A stretch of 64,000 bases of DNA, from the NCBI GenBank assembly GCA_003116875.1, contig BCKT01000004.1, forward strand, positions 1,200,201 through 1,264,200. Reading direction: 5' to 3'. Positions 59,478-64,000 of the stretch are shown here, piece after piece. The position numbers were made by a program, and so were the translations under genes. The notes under the pieces were generated by a model. It ran no database searches, had not been told where the DNA came from, and saw only the letters and a program-made list of their open reading frames with translations. This DNA is from Takashimella koratensis. Taxonomy: Eukaryota; Basidiomycota; Tremellomycetes; Trichosporonales; Tetragoniomycetaceae. The stretch's first letter is position 1; each line of letters starts with the position of its first letter.

Positions 59478-60819
59478 CAGTGGGGGGAAATAATAATTTG
59501 TGATAGTGGCAACGTTTTCATCTTGCATAGCTACCAAACTACAGACCTGTGGTGACCATTCTCCTCCACTTCGTGTTTGTTCTCTGCAAGCTCTTGTCAG
59601 TATGTGCTGTGGAGTCCTGCTTACCAAAAGCTCTCAATACTTGGTTGTTTTTCCTTTGTTCCTTCTCACTGCAGCTAACCTCTTCGGCATGCTTTTGATG
59701 GTGGCATCAATGACCTTTTGATCAATCTTGCGCCAGGCGGTCTGGGCTGCTTCAAACAGATCATCAACATTGGTGGGGCAATGGGGGAGATTGGCAAGCT
59801 TTGTCTTGAGCAATCCCCAACAGTTCTCTATTGGATTTAGGTCAGGGGAGTTGGGAGGATGTTCAAGGTACTTGAAACCCTGCTCCTTGGCAACCTTCTT
59901 GCTAAGCTTTGCTGTATGGATGCTAGCACCATCTTCCACAATGAAAGGTAGTCCATAGCCCTTCCAGCGTCGCTTCATGCCAATCCAGATGTCCCTAAGG
60001 ACCACCTTTGTGATCTGCTCCTGATAGATTGAACCTGTTACACCCTTTCGCTTGCCAGTGCTGTTTGAGGTGTCAAAGCGAATGAGATCTGATCTTCCAC
60101 CACGCCAAATGGCTGCCCAAACCATGACTCCCTGCCTGCTTGAACGAAATGCAGGCTTGAGGCACTGAGAAGCATAGGCCTCTCCCTCTTTACGGGTCAC
60201 CCAAGTGCTCACCTGATTGAATAAGGTTATCTGGGATTCATCCACAAAGATAACCCATCCCCAATCAAGGCCACCATAAAGAACACTGTAGTGACAACGC
60301 AGAGCGCGGTGCCAACAAGTTAGGAATGGTTTGAAGCATGTCTTGTAGCGTTTTACTCCAGCAGCCTTAAGGTAAGCCCAAAGTGTGCAAGGACAGATCT
60401 TCACACCTAGTTGTTCAAAGTGAGAGCAGAGCACTTTGAGCGGCAATGTTGGATTTGTCCTTGCATAGCGGATCAATTGACGCCTGGTTCGTTTGTTGTA
60501 CTTCTTAGGACGCCCGCAATGTGGTCGATCGCGCAGGGAGCCAAAGCGTTGCTGCTTCAGCTCCAGGTTATGAACAGTGTTGGGGTGACAGCCATGTTTC
60601 TTAGCAGCTGCCTTTTTGGTGATGTACTCAGCTGTACCAACAATCCTGCCGCGCTTTGAGGGTGAGAAATGCTGGCCAGGCATGGCAAGGGAAGAGTAAT
60701 GGAAAGAAGAGAGAGCAGAGATGCGCGGAAGCATGAGAAAAGTGGAGCTGAAGGTGTGCGACTCCTGGTTGTCATGTGCCAATGACGCCACTATCACAAA
60801 TTATTATTTCCCCCCACTG
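59478..60819 (-). mobile_element. Tc1/mariner DNA transposon, complete
   Basis: 1,342 bp bounded by perfect 33-bp terminal inverted repeats (59478-59510 and 60787-60819; both begin CAGTGGGGGGAAATAATAAT read inward). A TA dinucleotide sits immediately outside each end (59476-59477 and 60820-60821), the target duplication expected for this superfamily. It contains a single intact transposase gene on the minus strand. Identical ends and an open frame indicate recent insertion and possible mobility. Confidence 0.95.
59634..60734 (-). CDS. Tc1/mariner-type DDE transposase
   Basis: Cut-and-paste transposase, 366 aa from the ATG at 60734 or 349 aa from the ATG at 60683 (MPGQHFSPSKRGRI). N-terminal paired helix-turn-helix region: IVGTAEYITKKAAAKKHG and LRDRPHCGRPKKYNKRTRR, then the IS630/Tc1-type catalytic core. 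Catalytic triad: Asp in WVIFVDESQ, Asp in FIVEDGASIH, Glu in SPDLNPIENCW, with 34 residues between the second Asp and the Glu (DD34E). The ending KSMPKRLAAVRRNKGK is typical. No intron, stop or frameshift, unlike the intron-rich host genes. Basic C-terminus. Confidence 0.95.
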   Translation of the reverse strand: MLPRISALSSFHYSSLAMPGQHFSPSKRGRIVGTAEYITKKAAAKKHGCHPNTVHNLELKQQRFGSLRDRPHCGRPKKYNKRTRRQLIRYARTNPTLPLKVLCSHFEQLGVKICPCTLWAYLKAAGVKRYKTCFKPFLTCWHRALRCHYSVLYGGLDWGWVIFVDESQITLFNQVSTWVTRKEGEAYASQCLKPAFRSSRQGVMVWAAIWRGGRSDLIRFDTSNSTGKRKGVTGSIYQEQITKVVLRDIWIGMKRRWKGYGLPFIVEDGASIHTAKLSKKVAKEQGFKYLEHPPNSPDLNPIENCWGLLKTKLANLPHCPTNVDDLFEAAQTAWRKIDQKVIDATIKSMPKRLAAVRRNKGKTTKY

Positions 60820-60821
60820 TA

Positions 60822-61149
60822 GTTCCTTAGGAGAGAGAGAGAGTGGGAGAGTGAGGGGGGAGGGAGATCACTCTGTCCAGCCGGTCCTTGGCAGTGACAG
60901 CAACCTTGCGCCTTCGAAAAGTACCCATCCGGTCCTTTACTAGTCCAGGCTCCAAGGCGGCTGGGTACGTTTGTGGGGGAGAGGGCCGGCGGAAGCAGGG
61001 GAGGCATAAAAAGAGGGACGAAGTCCGGTCTGAGAGTGAAATCATCTGGTCAAGGGGTCGAGAGAGTATCAAAGGTAAGTAGGCCTTCTGAGGGAGACAC
61101 ACTATGTTAAGCCGACAAACGTCACTGTTGCACTATCCAGTTATTTCCT
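60822..61149. other. Intergenic between transposon and repeat
   Basis: GA-rich start (60830-60870), then no clear gene. A minus-strand frame MGTFRRRKVAVTAKDRLD (from about 60929) could be a displaced 5' exon of the 58196 gene but has no independent support. Confidence 0.3.
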
Positions 61150-61350
61150 TCGTTCTCCCCTGCCGCAACCGCTCGCCGCCCGATCTCCGAGCCCCGCAGA
61201 GCTAGCTAGAGTCTCTATGCCTCCTCTAGCGGTCTCCGCTTGCGCAACCAGTCTCAGACTGCGCCACTCCGCTCGGTCCCCTCTTGGCATCCCAGGTACT
61301 TCGTGACCGCTCGCACCTCTTCGGATGTCCTCAGACGCCATACCTGACAG
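61150..61350 (-). repeat. Dispersed ~190-bp repeat, copy 3
   Basis: Closest to copy 1 (18000-18186): on the minus strand both read GGTATGGC-TCTGAGGAC, then CGAAGTACCTGGGATGCC and AGAGGGGACCGAGCGG, and end GCGAGCGGTTGCGGC. It starts about 110 bp beyond the stop of the 61461 gene, on the same strand, as copy 1 follows PTP-like copy A. Confidence 0.65.
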
Positions 61351-61460
61351 ATTTGCCAAAAGCCTGTGTAGATCCCGCGAGAGCTCTCGAGGGTGTTCGG
61401 GTCGCCGAAACTTTTTCGAAATGTGTCGTCCCAAATGTCCTCCATGGAGTTGTGCTTGTC

Positions 61461-62458
61461 TTAGCTGGAAGAGTGCTTGACGTTGTTGGAAAAGTGCGTC
61501 TCGATCTGAGATAGGACGTCGTAGTAAGCCGAGAGATATTGTCCCGTGTCGCTAAGAAAATATCAGTCAGCATCGAGAACAGGGCAGTGCGTAAGGAAGA
61601 GTATTTACTCCACCACGGTGACATCGCACATGGGGTGAGATGAGCAGAAGGATCGGATGCGCCCGAGGGTTTTCATCAAAGATACCGTGCCATTCACCTC
61701 GAGATTGCTCATGCGCCCGTCTTTCCCGCCCTTGACCTGCACCGGGATCGTAATCTTGAACGCTTTGAGGGAAGGTTCCGGTGCCGGATACCATTTTTGG
61801 TCACGGGGATAGCGTCCGTCCCCTGTCTCACCCAGGTCGATGGTGTATTCGGACTTGGTCATGCCCTCTTCCCACGTCTCATCGCTGACGTGCTTGACCG
61901 TGACCATGGGAATGGAATGCGAACTGATTGTGTCCGGACTGAGATAGGGAAGCGGGAAATGTTGAGGGAAGTGGTAGTTGTTTCCATCCGACGGAAACAT
62001 CAGGCCTGTACTTTGCGCTCCGTTCGTCAAGTGAATGATGACGCAGCTGTCGTACGGTTGTAGCACGGGTCGGTCATTCGAAGAATCCCATGGGCTTGCA
62101 GGACGGGTCTGCTTCGAATTCGTCGGATTCGATGCGGCGAACATGGAGTAGTCGACCTTCCTCCTCCAGAAGCGGTAAAGAGGGATATGATCGATCAGAG
62201 GCTGAAACAGAAGAGATGGTCAGTCTACTTTGACAGCTACCAGACTATTCCCGGAGAATTCAGTCTTACCTCGATGTGAAGTAAGGCGCCATCGGGCTTC
62301 GGTATCGTTCGTTCGGTAAAGTTTGACTCCCAGTACAAGGCAGTGTCATTCATTGTTCGGCTGATTTGTGACCATCGGAGGTGATTGGGGAAGGACAGTT
62401 GACTGTATTCTTTCTCAAGCTCCTTGAAGCGGTCCAGGGAGGCGTCGAAGCTTGTCAT
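61461..62458 (-). CDS. Unknown protein, paralogue of the 58196 gene
   Basis: Function unknown. Three exons: 62458 to about 62270 (MTSFDASLDRFKELEKEYSQ ... GALLHIE), about 62202-61612 and about 61558-61461, giving about 295 aa. Visible parts: a short N-terminal helix, ALYWESNFTER, PLYRFWRRKVDYSMF, beta-rich stretches (SCVIIHLTNGAQS, IPMVTVKHVSDETWEEG), then SLMKTLGRIRSFCSSHPMCD, TVVDDTGQYLSAYYDVLSQI and a Ser-rich end. It shares the FWRRKV and LMKTL...VTVVD blocks with the 58196 gene across the intron, so they are diverged duplicates. No TM, signal peptide or recognised catalytic motif. Confidence 0.6.
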
Positions 62459-63019
62459 TGTTGCTGATAGCCGGAGGTAAAGAGGTCTTGGTGCAGGTTA
62501 CCGTAGATGAGAAGTATCTGAGAGTGTTGAGGATGAGAGAGAATAAGAAGAGGGCATGAGGAATGTCTGAGGGTGGTTTGATGCCGAAACGAGAGACAGG
62601 TTTGCATTTTCAGTCACCGCTGGCCTTCGCGAGCACGCCATACCGTCCTCGACCTGAGAGGCTGAGACGGATTCGGAGCTGAAATGATGAGATCAGCCAA
62701 GTCCACGGAAAGATTGGGGCAGGAGGGGAGGGGCGAGCCTCTCTGGTCTTGCTCGTTCCCTTCTTCCTCATTCTTTGCGCGGCCGACTCACCTGTACGAA
62801 TTCAACGTCAAAGGATTCTGCACAACCTGATGAAGCACTGCTCTGGAGTTTGCTGCCACGCTGCCACCTCGGTCGACTTGGTGGATGGAAAATGGGGGAC
62901 ACCGTTTAGCAATTAGTGAACATCCACTCACTCCGGCTTTTATACGCCGCGCATTGCCTTGCCGTCTCTCAACAACATCTAGGTCCAAGTAAAGGAGCAG
63001 GCAGAAGGATCGAGTAACC
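62459..63019. promoter_or_regulatory. Divergent intergenic 61461 gene/DSC2
   Basis: 561 bp between divergent starts. No coding exon or known element recognised. Confidence 0.45.
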
Positions 63020-64000
63020 ATGTCCGGTGAGTGCAAGGCGAGATGTCAAGAGGCGAGAGAAGAGGCCCGGGGTCCAGGATCACTTCATGCTCTATTTGTC
63101 GATTCGGAGTCGATGGCGTCCAGCTGCTGACGCACCGTCAGGCTTCCAAGATGCCGGCTTCACAAAAGGTATCGTCGGCGGTTCAATTCAGCTCTCGTTC
63201 CTCGTGCATAAGACCGATATCGAGCTGACACCTTTCCCAGGCGCCATGCTTATCCTCGGCATAAATACGCTCGCGGCATCTCTCCTCGACCTCAAACCGT
63301 ACCTCCATGTTCAGCTCGTCCCGCATATTACAAAATACCACCAGGTTCGTCCTCGCACACTTCCTTCGCAACTGCCTTCCCTCCATTACATGCTGGAAGC
63401 TGACATGAGGTTGTCTGGATCGGATCTAATAGTTTTGGCGCGTTGCTGGCCACCCGTTCGCGTTCGCCAACTCGACAGAGCTGCTGGTTGGCGAGCTGCT
63501 TCTCTACAACGTCGGTGTCGGGATTGAGAGGTAAGCTAATTGATTGAGCGCTGTAGTTCTCTGGCTGACATTCCATACAGGTCATTCGGATCGCGCAAGT
63601 TCGCAGTGAGTACTTCACTCCTCATATACACTACGGACCTTGATCACCATCTTGCTCTCCCAACAAGACCTCTACTGACCCCTCCCAGTCCTTCGCGCTC
63701 GTCTCCTCCGCCCTGTCCACGTTCCTCTCCTCGTGTACAATCATCCTGCTTCACCGATTCGGCCTCAATACGTTCCCAGCCGGCCCCTACGGCTTCATCT
63801 TCTCCCTCTTATGGCAGTACTACCGCACCGTCCCTGCGGTGTATAGCTTCAAAGTCCTTGGGATCGAGTTTTCCTCCAAGACCTTCAATTACATCCTGGC
63901 TTTACAGGTGAGTACCTATGAAATTTCTCCTTTACTGTGTCCTGACCAATCGCTACCAGCTCATCGTATCTAACCCACCGGGATCTATCCTCATCACCCT
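63020..64000 (+). CDS. DSC2: Dsc2/UBAC2-like rhomboid pseudoprotease, 3' partial
   Basis: Membrane subunit resembling Dsc2 of the Golgi/endosomal Dsc E3 ligase or UBAC2 of ERAD. Coding exon 1 is only 7 nt (63020-63026, ATG TCC G); exon 2 gives GFQDAGFTKG (about 63142-63168); then AMLILGINTLAASLLDLKPY, VPHITKYHQFWRVAGHPFAFA, NSTELLVGELLLYNVGVGIE, RSFGSRKFASFALVSSALST, PAGPYGFIFSLLWQYYRTVP and NYILALQLIVSNPPGSILI. The order and the VPHI...YWR, GPYG and PPGS blocks match the UBAC2/Dsc2 N-terminal rhomboid-like domain, which lacks the Ser-His dyad. The window ends inside the gene, so a C-terminal UBA domain cannot be checked. Exon ends are approximate. Confidence 0.85.

Overview
This is a eukaryotic, gene-dense window from a fungal nuclear chromosome. 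Almost every gene is split by many short introns (about 40-70 nt, GTGAGT/GTAAGT donors, CTGAC-type branch sites, AG acceptors). The gene content is fungal: Het-C, KRE5/UGGT, Num1-type PH protein, HIS6, a NIC1-type nickel permease and a Dsc2-like protein. Intron style and gene set suggest a basidiomycetous yeast, most likely Tremellomycetes (Cryptococcus/Kwoniella relatives); that placement is inference. No rRNA, tRNA or CRISPR locus was recognised.

Layout. 0-16 kb: an HSL-type alpha/beta hydrolase (-), a perilipin-like lipid-droplet protein (-), a two-TM probable mitochondrial protein (+) and UDP-glucose:glycoprotein glucosyltransferase (-). 16.6-24.5 kb: an accessory block of five tandem, same-strand paralogues. 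Spliced correctly, they carry a CX5R(T)G phosphatase loop, a WPD-like loop and a Q-loop-like C-terminus, so I read them as a highly diverged protein tyrosine phosphatase (PTP) family. One copy is a pseudogene and one lacks its 5' exons. A ~190-bp dispersed repeat lies on both sides of the truncated copy. 24.8-30.4 kb: a Num1/ApsA-type cortical PH protein with a very long IVEVPV repeat. 31-58 kb: conserved housekeeping genes: Het-C, NIC1, DHX35-like helicase, HIS6, UTP17/WDR75, eIF3d, a tiny PIG-Y homologue, an inositol polyphosphate 5-phosphatase with large insertions, a KEN-box-containing unknown and a short-chain dehydrogenase. 58-62.5 kb: a second accessory block, with two diverged paralogues of unknown function flanking an intact Tc1/mariner element (33-bp identical inverted repeats, TA duplication) and a third copy of the dispersed repeat. 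The right edge cuts a Dsc2/UBAC2-like rhomboid pseudoprotease.

The conserved genes are mostly unrelated functionally. The hydrolase and perilipin are plausibly both lipid-droplet related. KRE5, PIG-Y, Num1 and Dsc2 serve the ER and cell cortex. DHX35, UTP17 and eIF3d act in RNA processing and translation. The most unusual content is the degenerating tandem PTP-like array and the transposon-associated paralogue pair. Exon boundaries were read by eye from splice signals and reading-frame continuity, so individual junctions may be off by a few bases.
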